The notes below the pieces were generated by a model that had not been told where the DNA came from, ran no database searches, and saw only the letters and a program-made list of their open reading frames with translations. A program made the translations under genes and the position numbers. DNA of 64,000 nt from Adiantum capillus-veneris (taxonomy: Eukaryota; Streptophyta; Polypodiopsida; Polypodiales; Pteridaceae): NCBI GenBank assembly GCA_014529385.2, contig CM043948.1, positions 82,507,760 through 82,571,759 of the forward strand, written 5' to 3'. Positions 33,324-45,299 of the stretch are shown one piece after another (the stretch's first letter is position 1; each line of letters starts with the position of its first letter).

Positions 33324-36316
33324 TTGTTGGAATTAGGGTTGCAAAAAAACACACACTGCTTGGAGAAGAAGAAGGTAGCTCAAGGCACGCAACAGAGAGT
33401 GTATTACTTAGTGTGCAATGGAAAGATAGATAGCCCTAGAATGAATGGGCGTATATACAATGCACGAGGGAAAAAACCTCCTAGTGAGGGGAAAAATGCC
33501 TCGACAATCCTAAGTGTGTTCACACACATCACTACCACATGTATATGGTAACAATCACAGATGGAGTCCTGGGTGCCCACATTTGCACCATCAATGCGGC
33601 TATCTGCCTCACGAAAGCTTCTTGAACGTGCGCGGATCCCCATAGCTACACTTGGCAGCTACGTCTTGAAGCCAAAGCCCAAACCTCACCAAAGCCATCT
33701 CTTCCCTTTATTGAGTGTTGGCGATCGACAACTAAATACATCAGCTTATGGTAAGTTGTCTTGCCATGAAGGAGATGGGTTTGTGTTCTCAAGCCTCCTT
33801 GTGGTTGCAACAAGCCATGGTGCAACCCAAAGAGTTTCACAATAATGAGCTCTCATTAAACGGAAACTCTAGAGCTTCCATCACCCTTTCTATCGTGCTC
33901 ACAAACAAAGCCATACACAAGCGTTTTAGGCAATGAAAACCTTCCATTGCACGAGTGTGTCTTCTTGTTTGTTCACATGGAGACCATGTTTACATACTAT
34001 GCATCCATGCACTCGTGGAAACCTCAACATGCGTAGCAAAGATACAATCTTAACAAGGACAATTAAAGCAACATGAAGTTGAATCAAAGTTAAGAAGCAA
34101 ACTACATGGAATAAAGTGATCCTCAAGGCAAACAACAAATGGAACGAACTTATCTATCTTTTGTCAAAGCTCATGTGCAATAAATTTCTCCCAATTGTAG
34201 CCTTTTTCTTTGATACCAAAATGTTAGATTCTTGCCTCACGATGACAACGAACCCCATTTTCTCATATAGAAAATGAGAGAGAGAAGATGAAAAATGAGC
34301 TAAGTGTGTGTAACTCTCCACCCAACCTTTGCTTATATAGGAAAAGCTCTTGCCCTTTTAGAACAACCAATGAGAACCGCCCCCTAAAGCTCCCATTGCA
34401 ACTTAGCATTTTCATTACTCCTTTGTCCAACGCTTACCAATTTTCCTTATTATAAACATCCCTGAGCGTAGGCCAACAGACTTCTAGCTACTTGCTGCAA
34501 TGCGTGGCTAGTCTTGGCACCTTTGTTCTTGTGCGTTGCGGCCACAATTGACATGCCTAGCGATCCAACCTACTTACACACTTGGACTTGGTCTATCTTG
34601 AGGGCCTAATCCTTGTCCAAAGATCCCAGCTATTCATGGATCTTGTAAATTTAGTGACCTTTGACTGCTTAGCACTTTGTAAATACGCTAGGTTTTACTA
34701 GATGTTTGGTACCTACCATGCCAAGCGTTTAGGCACATTTAGTGATCGAGTATGGTGCAACACTTTCTATATAGGGGAGAGCCACTCCACTCTCTTGCCA
34801 ACCTATCAGCTAAGACTATGAATAGATTCATCAAGTGGTGTCTTATACATTTTTGGTGTAATCGAGGATTATTCTTCTTTTTACATATTCCTGAAGGAGT
34901 ATGTCAATGATTGCTGACACGGGAAGTCCATCGCATAGAGGAAGTGGAGAAGAGAGTAGAGAGTAAGAGGGAGACCCCAAACAGTGCATATATGTCTCCA
35001 AAATGCAATCCATTTTTTGCTATAAAATGCAATAGTCTATACATCGCTGTTATGAAATTTTCTACACTAATGATGTGGAAATTCTACACCCTAGCCTACT
35101 GGAAGCTGGCCATAATTATCATTATTCAGGGTTTCTTTTAGGGCTGATTATAAATTTGAAAATGCCTAAGTTGCTCTTCGGGTCCCTTGACCCTATCAAT
35201 CAAAGTCCATGCCCACATTGTAACTGATGGACATGAGTGGACAACTCACAAAATAGTTGTAACCATGATCGTTTATAAAATAGAAAGAAATATTGCAAGG
35301 GATGCCTATTGAGGAGTCAATATCTCTGAGAGGGGAGCTTTTCCCTTTTATGGGTCTTGACTGGAATGTTATTTTTAGGTTTAATTTTTTGCTTTTAGTT
35401 CATTTATCTTGTTGTTGTAGTGATTCATTACATGTTTAATAGGTGACCAGTTGGTTTAGACTTTGGTTGACGTGTGTGCCAAAGTAGAGTATTCACAAAA
35501 AAGGAAAATGTGCTTGATAGAGCTTCCTCTCCATGATATCAGCTTCACTCATTGCAAGATACGTCCAACATTGGTAGGGCTAAGAAGCTTTGGGTCGTTT
35601 ATGACATGGGTGGGCCTCTTCTAGATGCACTCAATTATGTGGCATTACATTGACCTTTGCAAAAAATGTTCACGAGGAGATTGTTATTCAAGGGCATTCT
35701 TCTAAGCTTGATGATTCCATATTCTTGTAACTATCAATACAATTACTAGCGAAATCAATATTTCTTGATTTTGTATTTCCAATAACTACCTGGATGATAT
35801 GATTATGTTACAAAATTACAATTTTATTAATATAAATGTAACTCTTTTAAGTATTTTACACATCTCCATTCCTAATCTTGCTTCCAACATTGGAAGCCCA
35901 AACCTAGCTCCTAAAACTAGGAGTCTCTCACACCAACAAAAAGGAGAGAACGTCTTTTCATGATTATTTCACTAGAGGAGAATAGTGGCACCTTCCCCTG
36001 TATACTCATCTCACCATCATGTGTGTAGTATGTGTGCTCATTTATAGCATAGGTTATGCACACATGTGACTGATACTTTATGAATGTAATCAAATTGATG
36101 TTACATATCAATCATCGATTGATTTTGTTTTGTTGTCTAGGGTTGCAAGAAGGGGAACACTACAATTGAATATCAAGGTTTGGCCATGAGCCATTCTATC
36201 CACATCCTTGGAGGTTACTTTGTAGCCATGAAGCTCTCTTTACGCATCCTCCATTTTTATTATTGTGTGCTAATCTAGTACTTGATGTAAAAGGTAACTT
36301 CATGGCTCATAATGAT

Positions 36317-36322
<6 letters not shown>

Positions 36323-36409
<87 letters not shown>
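36323..36409. repeat. (CT)n(AC)n microsatellite
   Basis: CT run 36,323-36,365 followed by AC run about 36,371-36,409. The corresponding site in copy 2 of the tandem duplication (near 41,050) lacks both, so it arose or was lost after the duplication. Confidence 0.95.
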
Positions 36410-36411
<2 letters not shown>

Positions 36412-37084
36412 TGTCATTCATATATTTATCATTTGTGTAACCCCCATGCAGTAATGGCACGCACACACAAAAACAGACGCATAATGTCATGCATATATGG
36501 GTGTCATTTAACTTGAAACGTTCTAACTTAAATGTTTTAGACTAAATGTATAATGGCTATGTTGCTATCGCTAATTAAGTTCACCCTCTATGTTTAGAAG
36601 TTTAAAACGTATAATGGTAGACGTATAATGGTTATGTTGCTACCGCTAATTAGATGTAAAATGCTTATGTTGCTACCACTAATTGAGTTCACCCTCTATG
36701 TTCTCCAAGTAGTCTCACAAAAATGCTCACTCTAATTCTCTTAATTCCGTTATTCAATATGAGTGTTGTGGGTTTTGGCATGCAGATAGGTCTAATTTTC
36801 TTACTATGGCAATACCTCTTTGTGGGTCTATATGACCAAAAAAATGAATGCAAAGAATACTTAAAGAAAGGTTTGAACCTCAACATGCGTCAAGAGGAAG
36901 TCACTGCCTTTCGATGGCTTATAATAAATAAAGTAGGTTTTAGACCTAGCATTATATATCAAAAAAGATCTATACTGCTTAGGTTAGTAGCCACTCTAGG
37001 TGTTTTTTTAAGTTTGATATGGATAACAACTGGCAAGCTTAGTGACACCTATATTCACCGTATAACCTCATAAACACGATTGAG

Positions 37085-37215
37085 GGCACACACCGTGCGA
37101 GCGGGTGAGGTAGCTAGCCCATGCATCACAAAACTGGGGTGTGAGGTTGTGGGTTCGAATTTCAGGTTGCGAGGGCCTACGAGAGTCTCCATACCACCTT
37201 GATTTTTGCGCCATC
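37085..37215 (+). mobile_element. Candidate tRNA-derived SINE
   Basis: At 37,146-37,163 the sequence tgtgggttcgaatttcag fits a pol III B box (GGTTCGANTCC, 9 of 11). About 40 bases upstream, gtgaggtagctagccc could be a weak A box. No poly-A tail or target duplication was confirmed. It lies between the two tandem 4-kb units. Confidence 0.35.
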
Positions 37216-37559
37216 CCTTTTTACTTAGCCTTGACATCCCGCCCACAGACCTAGACCGTTGATCCCCTCACTGCCCCTCATTAAATGCTCGATGTCATTT
37301 AGTGTCGAGGGGGTTCAAGCGGCTAGCTCTAGATGATGTCAAGCGACTTGCTCTGAGCTCAAGAATCCAACGAAGCACATTAGGCTTACCAAGTAAAGAC
37401 TTAAAAACTTCTAGTGAGTCTGTATGTTTGCACCTCATGAAGGCAATGAAAGCATTCAAGAAGAGGGTGTGAAAGAGCGAGCAGGGTTTGCCTTCAACCC
37501 CTTGTGCACCCTATCCTCCTCCTCTGACTGTCTACATGCATGCACGACCTATGGATATC

Positions 37560-37561
<2 letters not shown>

Positions 37562-37622
<61 letters not shown>
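37562..37622. repeat. (CT)n microsatellite, about 30 units
   Basis: Uninterrupted CT run. The matching position in copy 1 (28,378-28,400) has only a short interrupted CT stretch. Confidence 0.95.
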
Positions 37623-37623
<1 letters not shown>

Positions 37624-38559
37624 ATGCCACCACAAATAGAGTCCTGAGTGCCCATGTTTGCGCCATCAATGCGGCTATCTGTCTCAAAGTGGCTCCTCGA
37701 ACTTGCCCGGAGCCCCACAACTACACTTGGCAACTACCTCCTGAACCAACACCCAGACCTGACCCAAGCCCTTCCGCAGCCTTCTATGGCATGTAACAAT
37801 GTTTAAACAAAGCACTCTCTCTCTTTTTATGGGCTTCCTTCCCTCTTGCCCGCCCTCATATGGTGCCAAAATGGCTTCTTTCACGCCGGGAGCAGAAAAG
37901 GACTCTTGTTTTTTTTTCTTGTATGATGCATTGCAACCAAACATTTACAGGGACCGCTTCAATGTAGAGTTGTCATTTTTGGGGCTTGGAAAGGATGGAA
38001 CTCATATTCACCTAATCTACTGCTTCTCACAAAGACTACATGCAATGGTAGAGGATGGCAACAGAAAGCAGACCTTGCTCATGTACTCACTTGCCCCCGA
38101 CTCTTTCCTCCGCCCATCTCTTTCCTTTATCGAGTCACGGTTAATTGGGAACTTCGTACATCAACTAGTCGGCCATTCTACATGGCAAGTCGGCTTGCCA
38201 TGTAGGAGACGTGTTGTGTTCTTTGGTTGCAACAAGCCATGGTGAAACCCAAAGAGTTTTGCAATAATGAGCACTCATTGAATGGAAACTCTAGAGCTTC
38301 CATGCACCCTTTCTATCAAGCTCACAAACAAGGCCACACACAAGCATTATAGGCAATGAAAACCTTCCATTGCATGAGTGTGTCTCCTTGTTTTTTCACA
38401 TGGAGACCAAGTTTACATACTATGCATCCATGCGCTCATGGAAACCTCAACATGCATAGCAAAGATACAATCTTTACGAGGACAATCAAAGCAGCATGAA
38501 CTTGAATCAAAGCAAAGAATCTAACGCCATGGAATAATGTGATATTCAAGACAAAAAAC

Positions 38560-38830
38560 AAAAGGAACAAACTTATCTATCTTTTGTCAAAGCTCATGCA
38601 AATTTCTCCCAATCGTCGCCTTTTGCTCTAATACCAAATGTGAGACGCTTGCCTCATGATGACGACGAACCCCATTTTAAACTGATCTTCAAGACAAACA
38701 ACGAGTGTAATGAACTTATCTACATTCTGTCAAAGCTCATGCATATTTCACCCAATCGTAGCCTTTAGCTTTGATACCAAATGTGAGACGCTTGCCTCAT
38801 GACAACGGCGAACCCCTTTTTCTGATATAG
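38560..38830. repeat. Imperfect tandem duplication within copy 2
   Basis: A block containing acttatctat...gtcaaagctcatgca, then accaaatgtgagacgcttgc and gacgaacccc, occurs twice with a period near 135 bases. Copy 1 has it once (34,150-34,260). Confidence 0.7.
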
Positions 38831-40081
38831 AAAATGAGAGAGAGAAGATGAAAAATGAGCTAAGTGTGTGTAACTCTCCACCAACCTTTGCTTTATGTAG
38901 GAAAAGCTCTTTTCCTTTAAAGACAACCAATAAGAACCACTCCTTAAAGATCCCAAATGCCACTTAGGATTCTCATTAGCCCTTTGTCCTAGCCCTTTGT
39001 CCAACGTTGCCACTTTTCCTTCTTATAGACACTCCCAAGCGTAAACCGACAGACTTCTAGCTACTTTCCACAATCTGTGGCTAGTCCTTGCACTTTTTGT
39101 TCTTGTACGCCGCGGTCACACTTGACATGCCTAGCGATCCAGCCTACTTGGTCTATCTTTAGGACCTTGTCCTAATACCCAAGATATTCATGGATCTTGT
39201 AAATTCACTGACCTTTGACTGCTTGTTGCTTTGTAAATACACCAGGTTTTACTAGATTTCCGGTACCTACCATGCCAAGTGTTTTAGGCACATTTAGTGA
39301 TCGAGTCTCGTTCAACACTTGCTTTATATGGGAGAAACACTCCACTCTCTTGCCAACCTATCAACTAGGATTATGAATAGAGTCAACAAGTGGTGTCTTT
39401 GACATTTTTGGTGTAATCGAGGGCGATTAATCTTCTTTTAAAGAAGGAGTATGTCAATTATTTTCTGGCACGACAAGCCCATTTAATAGAGGAAGTGAAG
39501 AAGAGAGTAGAGAGTAGGAGGGAGACCCCACACACCTACATATATGTTTGCAAAATGCAATGCATTTTTGCTACAAAATGCAATAGTTTGTACATCACTA
39601 TTGTGCCATTTTCTACACTGATGATGTGGACATTTTACGCCCTAGCTTGTCTGGAACTTGGCTATAATTATCATTATTGAGGGTTTGTTTTGGGGCTGGT
39701 TGTAGATTTGCAAATGCCTAGACTGTTCTTGGGTCCCTTGGGCCTATAAATCAAAGGCCATGCCCACATTGTAATTGATGGACGTGAGTGGACAACTCAC
39801 AAAACAATTGTAACCATGATCATTCAATAAAACAGAAAGAAATATTGCAAGGGATTAGTGTTGAGGGGTCAATATCTCTGAGAGGGGAGCTTTGCCCTTT
39901 GATTCGTCTTGAATGTAGTGTTGTTTTTAGGTTCAATTTTTTGTTTTTAGTTCATTTGTCTTGTTATTGTAGCGATTTATGGCATGTTTAGGTGACCACT
40001 CAATTTAAACGTTGGTTGACATGTGTGCCAAAGTAGAGTATTTACAAAAAATGGAAAATGTGCTTGATAGAGCTTCCTTTC

Positions 40082-40293
40082 CATGATATCATCTCTTTGG
40101 CCTCACTCATTGCAAGATATGTCCAACATCGGCAAGGCTGAGAAGCTTTTGGTTGTTTATGACATGGGTGGGCCTCTTCTAGGTGCACTCATGATATCAT
40201 CTCTTTGGCCTCATTGCAAGATATGTCCAGCATCGGCAGGGCTGAGAAGCTTTGGGTTGTTTATGACATGGGTGGGCCTCTTCTAGGTGCACT
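40082..40293. repeat. 108-bp tandem duplication within copy 2
   Basis: The stretch starting catgatatcatctctttggc at 40,082 repeats at 40,190 with a few differences. Copy 1 (35,535-35,630) has a single copy, so this is younger than the 4-kb duplication. Confidence 0.85.
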
Positions 40294-41529
40294 CAATTAT
40301 GTGGCATTACATTGACCTCTGCAAAAAATGTTGACGACGAGGAGATTGTTATTCAAGGGCCCTTGGAAAAGAAAATCCTTTGCAATTTTACCTTGCTTCC
40401 CAATCCTCATGTCTCCCTGAACAAGTGTCAAAGGGATCTCATTCACTCTCAATGGGATGGTTTTCCTACTCTTTATTCTCAATCCCTCGCAAATTTCTCT
40501 TCCTCCACCTCTGGCATTCTTCTAAGCATGATGATTTGATATTCTTGTAACTATCAAAACAATTACTAGGAAAATCATTCTTTCTTGATTTTATATTTCA
40601 AATAATTACCTGGATGATATGATTATGTTACAAAATCACATTTTTTTAAATATAAATGTAACTCTCCTAAGTATTTTACACATCTCCATTCCTAATCTTG
40701 CTTCCGACATTGGAAGCCCAAACCTAGCTCCTAAAGCTAGGAGTCTCTCACACCAACAAAAAGGAGAGCACGCCTTTTCATGATTATTTCACTAGAGGAG
40801 AATAGTGGCACCTTTCCCTATATACTCGTCTCACCATCATGTGTGTAGTATGTGTGCTTATTAATACCATAGGTTATGCACACATGTGACTCATACATGC
40901 ATGTGTATGTTACATATCAATCATTGATTGATTTTGTTGTGTTGTCTATGGTTGCAAGAAGGGAACACTGCAGCGGAACATCAATGTTGGGCCGTGAGAC
41001 ATTCTATCCATATCCTTGGGGGCTACTTTGTATCCATTCAACCGTCCTCCGTTATTTTATTTACAATTGTCATACATATATTTATCATTTGTCTAGCGCC
41101 CATGTAGTAATGGCATGCACACACAAAAACAGACGCAAACATAACGTCATGCATATACAGGTGTCATTTGACTTGAGGCATTCTAAACTCAAAGATTTTG
41201 GACAAAAGATTATGCTTTTCTTGGACAAGAATATAAGTGTTATGGGCTTTGGCATGCAGACAGGTCTAGCTTTCATCTTTCTGGGTCTATATGACCAACA
41301 AAGATGAAAGGCAAAGAATACTTAAAAAAGGTTGGAACCTCAACGTGCGTCACGAGGGAGTCATTGCTTTTCAATGGCTTATCGCAAATAAAGTAGGTTT
41401 TAAACCTAACACTATAGATAACAAAAGATCTATACTACTTAGTATAGTAGCTACTCTAGGTGTTTTTAAGTTTGACATGGATAACAACTGATAGGCTTCG
41501 TAACACCTGCATTCAAAACAAATCGCTTG

Positions 41530-42420
41530 ATTGCTTTGTTTACATGGATGCAAGTGAGAATTCTAATTTTTCTTGAATGTAGTGAGAGTAATTTCTGGTT
41601 GACATTGAAGATGAAGACCAACAACATCTACATTTTTAATTTTTAATTCCCGATATATAGGAAAAGTGGAATGCACCTACTATTCTTACTTTGAAGTACA
41701 AAAATTGAAACAAAGAAGAAGTTTTGTACTCATTGTCTTTAGGTCTAGGGAGTCATGTATTTTTTGAAGATGTAAAAGTGTTTTTTTGTGGCTAAGTAAT
41801 ATAATTATATAAAAATCGTACACTCTCACTCACATACTCGTGACTAAATCTTGTATTCCCTTTACTTGGAAGTTATCTTAGAACGTGTGTGTCGCCAAAA
41901 TTAGAAATTGTTTTAATAATGATATGTATACATAGCTAACAAACATTTGACTATGTAGCTTGTAGTTGAGAGGACGTGTGCTTGGTCTCCAAGCATGGGA
42001 TGAGTCTTTTCAAACAATAAACGTTGCAAAAGTGGTTGTTTAAAACACAAGACAACACCCACACAAAGACACATTCACTGGCTAACAATCGAGACCTCAC
42101 ACATTTAGTAAAATTTAGTAGACTAGGCTAGTGCAGTGAGGTATTTTCTTCCGCTTATCTTGAGTTGGACCTTTTTGGAAATATAGCCTAATAAAAAGCT
42201 TTGTCAAGATGTTCTTAGGCAGACAAACAAGAGAGATACATCTATGACTTGAGTGGGCACATGACTATGAAGGTTAAAATTTTGGCAAAGATTCCTTTAT
42301 CTTGCTTCCATAGTATTTCAACCATGTATCATCACTCTAGTATGAGCTTCCACACCAAAGCAATAAAGCATCGCTTCTAACTTTATATTACCGCCATGTA
42401 GTCCTCCTTCTTCCACACCC
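41530..42420. other. AT-rich spacer without a recognised gene
   Basis: No coding region, LTR edge or RNA gene was seen. It lies between the tandem duplication and the region upstream of DEG10-like exon 1. Confidence 0.5.
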
Positions 42421-42969
42421 AATTGAATTGGCTACAAGCCCTCCATATAGGGTCCAGAGATTCCGAGTACGTGATGACTGTACACTCAAGATCTCTTTCT
42501 CTTTCTCCCCCCTCAACATACCCCCCCCCCCCCTCTCACATGCACCCAACCACGTTTTTTAACCTTGGTGGCCCTTTGCTGCTAGCCTTAGCACACGGTC
42601 TCCTCCGGCCTCCGCTCGGCTAGATCTGCAGTTGAGCGATCGTGGCTTAGTCTTGAGCACATGGAGGGGCGACTGTGAGCATCAACGAAGAGGAGGTAGA
42701 TGCGTGTAACGTTCAAAGGTGGGAGCTGCACTAAGTGGACGCCAAGCAGTGAGTCAGCTGGCCGTGGAGGTCAAGCCCTAGCTCCGGCCAGGAAAAAAGT
42801 GCATTACACGTGGGCTCACGCCCCTTTCTTCAGCGGCTGGCCGGTGCTGCCGCACCTATGTGCTTATTGCTTTTGAACCATAATTTGAGCAATTGAGTCT
42901 CGGTTTCGAACCAAAAGCAAGGTTCTGCAAGCTGTTGGTCTCGCCGCCGCTCTGCGCAGGGAGGAGGCC
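42421..42969 (+). promoter_or_regulatory. Putative promoter and 5' leader of the DEG10-like gene
   Basis: A shift to higher GC begins about 350 bases before the ATG. A 13-base C run lies at 42,521-42,533 within a CT-rich stretch. No clear TATA box was seen. In-frame codons are open back to a TGA at 42,886 without another ATG, supporting the start at 42,970. Confidence 0.4.
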
Positions 42970-43636
42970 ATGCCCGCGCTTGGAGGTTCTTTTTACCGGC
43001 GCGCTGTTGCCTCCTCTTTGCGTCGCCCCAGCTCATTGCCATTCCATCGCACTGCTGAAAATTTATTCTTTCGAGATTCTCAAAACTGTGAGAAACTCCT
43101 TCACACTGCAGAACTTGCATCCGCTTCATTTTTAGCAGCAACAACGCCGGGTACTGCCATAGCCCGAAATAGACATGCCTCACTGTGTCATCACATTGGC
43201 TATGGCAACCGAGTCCTTGGTGGAAGATCCAGAACCCCGCAGGTAGCAGAATCCACATCCCTTCGATGGTTGCATACCCATAATGGGTCTTGCGCACAAG
43301 TTTCAATCAGTAAACTGCATTGTGTGGGTGGAAAAAGGATTTTTTTGGAGAGGAACACTTTTCCCAAGCAGGGGATGTGCGCCATCAATGTCGGGTGCAA
43401 GCTCCCTTTGAATGCAGGCCAGAGAATCTGTGTTTGCCGAGCATTTTCTTCTGGTCCCAGAGCGACACCTCCTCCTAAAGAGGTTAAGGCTGCCCTCTCA
43501 GCAGCCCCTGTAACCGATTCTTTTGCTGCTATTGTAGTTGCTCTGGACTCTGTTGTTAAGGTCTTCACAGTTTCTAGCAGTCCTAATTATTTTCTACCAT
43601 GGCAAAACAAGCCTCAACGAGAAATCACAGGGTCAG
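42970..43636 (+). CDS. DEG10: DEG10-like serine protease, exon 1 with a presumptive mitochondrial presequence
   Basis: An open frame of 222 codons plus one base, ending at the donor GGGTCAG/gtatgg. The N-terminus ([20 protein letters not shown], rich in Arg, Ser and Ala, no acidic residue in the first 28) looks like a mitochondrial targeting peptide. The C-terminal part, [20 protein letters not shown] followed by [11 protein letters not shown], is the conserved entry of the DEG10 protease domain. The exon ends in phase 1, exactly as needed by the exon at 26,009 (which starts GA and continues FVISG). No disabling change was seen. The next exon is not found downstream to 64,000, so intron 1 would exceed 20 kb and contain the nested retroelements. 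Family role: HtrA/DEG protein quality control in mitochondria. Confidence 0.85.
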
Positions 43637-44719
43637 GTATGGCAACTCTTATCACTATCTCGTTGTTTTCTGTTCTGTAGTTTCCCTTGGGCAGGGGAGG
43701 AATATATTTTGTGCCGCATCTGGTGGCAACATTACCCTTTGAATTGCCATGAAAATCGCATCAATAAGGATGTGAAGCAGTTAGTTCAGTTGTAAGCCTT
43801 GAAGCAGCGCATTCATTTTTAAATAATTTATAACTATAAGATAAAGGTGAAAGGGATTGTAGTGCTAGGTGTCAGATAATGCTAGTTTCCGGCAGATTAG
43901 AGTCCGGAGTAGAACTCTTCTGAAAGCTTGGAAGACTTCACAGTAGAAGAATTGACTGAATAGACATGCATCTATGCAAAGCGGTGAAAATTTCAGCTCA
44001 GGAGTTTCAAGGGGACCCAGGCAAGCGTCGATACAGACTCTCCAACATGCTACCATTTCCTAAGGGAGCATGGAAAAAAAGAACGCTGGAGCTCCATTAG
44101 TTTTGCCATTGTTGATTCAGAGCAGGAGAATTTGCTACCCTCCTTACACTCTTATGATTCCACGTTCTTGTTGCTCCAGGGTGGCTCCAATACGATGTCA
44201 AAGTTGGACGTGCGATAGCGTAGAGAGAGAATACACGAGAGAGAAAGAGGGAGATTCATAGAATCAACAAATTTTGATGATTTATATGATGGGGCAAGGG
44301 TTTCTTATGTACACTCCAAATAAATTTGCCTTCTCAATTTCACATGTCAAATAAGCTAGAAATACCTAAAAATGGAAAACAAATAAGAAAGCTCAAATTT
44401 GGGCATTCACTTGAGATGCATAACTGTAAGAAATTTCCTTAGACTTGTCTGGAAAAAGTGAGGGGAAGTTGCTAAACTAGCTATATCTTAAAGAAATATA
44501 ATTCTAAATGAATTATTGGAAGCAATTGAATTCATAAGTGAGGGTTTTTTGGATGCGTTGTCGGAAAGATGTCATAGAACTTCATAGACAGAATCTCTCT
44601 CTTGACTCGCGAGTACGGACTAGTGCGTTCATTCCAGAGGGATGATGAGATCACTGCGAACGAGAGTAACTATTTGGCCACCACGAAGGGATACTTTTGA
44701 TGCATCATGTCCGATGAGT
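43637..44719 (+). other. Presumed intron 1 start of the DEG10-like gene
   Basis: Begins gtatggcaac. No coding signal or repeat family was recognised until the LTR-like sequence near 44,720. Confidence 0.5.
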
Positions 44720-45190
44720 GATGTAATAGGCTTGGGCACCCCAAGCAGAGAATTTGATACAACACACGTGAGAGAAACTAAAAACAACTTAACAAACTTG
44801 AACAAAATTGAGAGAGAGATGACACGGCACGGCTAAGTTCCGCGCCCAGAGAGATTGGCCCCAATGACTGGCGCCCCTTTCGGTATTTCTTTATCATTGA
44901 TGCTACAATGTATGAGGGTCCTCAGCTTTGCCAAGCTCTTACAGCTTCACATAAGGCGAGAGTGAGGCCCTGGCATTTAATTTATAGGCCCATGGCCTTC
45001 TAAAAGCAGTTACATGAAAAGCTGCAAGTCCAAAAGCATCTTGGGCCCAAAAGCTAGCTCTAGTAGCAGCCAGTGCAAATCACGAAAATCCGTACGGTGC
45101 CCGGTCAGCAGCCAGTGGGAATCGCGGGGGTTACATACAGCGTTGCCATGTCAGCTGCTCGACACAATTTTTGAGTTCTTGTCACGTGTG
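44720..45190 (-). mobile_element. Divergent G-family LTR fragment
   Basis: Blocks shared with the G LTRs in the same (minus) sense: ggcgcccctttcggtatttc, cccagagagattggccc, tataggcccatggcc and aaatcacgaaaatccgtacg. The edge near 44,720 (tgtaataggcttgggcacc) corresponds to the LTR end. The opposite edge is lost. Confidence 0.6.
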
Positions 45191-45299
45191 CACTTCACTT
45201 GCGCTACGTGGACATGCTTCTGCTACAATCTAGCGTAAGTCTTAGCTTAGGACCTAGCATGGCACTTTGTGAGCCTCTAGCAGGACGTGTATGTCCAAG

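Larger units (their letters stand above)
28411..33553 (-). mobile_element. Full-length Ty1/copia retrotransposon with both LTRs and target duplication
   Basis: LTRs of 229 bases lie at 28,411-28,639 and 33,325-33,553 (TGTTG...TAACA on the + strand) and differ at about 13 positions by eye. The 5-base target duplication ATCAC is at 28,406-28,410 and 33,554-33,558. Orientation is minus: gag, zinc knuckle, protease, integrase, RT and RNase H run from 33.0 down to 28.7 kb. A purine tract (ccagggaggatt, minus strand) borders the left LTR. Every domain is present but interrupted, so it is complete in structure yet not autonomous now. It lies in copy 1 of the tandem duplication only. Confidence 0.92.
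27905..37060. repeat. Copy 1 of a ~4-kb tandem duplication (interrupted by a copia element)
   Basis: Excluding the copia insertion (28,411-33,553), the sequence from 27,905 to about 37,060 matches 37,310 to about 41,520 in the same order. Matching landmarks: tcaagcgactagctctagatgat (27,911/37,315), gagtcctgggtgcccac (33,565/37,639), aatgagctctcattaaacgg (33,844/38,266), gttgtctagggttgcaagaa (36,132/40,943) and gggttttggcatgcaga (36,769/41,244). No conserved coding region was seen. The unit includes a promoter-like stretch (gcttatatagg near 34,331). The nature of the unit is unknown. Confidence 0.75.
37310..41520. repeat. Copy 2 of the ~4-kb tandem duplication
   Basis: Same order of landmarks as copy 1 and without the copia insertion, so it preserves the empty target site near 37,625. 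It has its own small duplications (around 38,580-38,830, and 108 bases at 40,082-40,293) and a much longer CT run (37,562-37,622). No host gene or transposase was recognised in it. Confidence 0.75.

Noticed and set aside
36723-37073. Open frame of 116 codons, hydrophobic N-terminus, possible host gene
   Set aside because: The homologous stretch in the second tandem copy (41,230-41,490) is broken by stops and frame changes, so there is no sign of conservation as protein.
43200-43568. Minus-strand open frame of 122 codons opposite DEG10 exon 1
   Set aside because: Shadow of exon 1; it has no recognised motif, while the + strand has presequence, domain match and splice donor.
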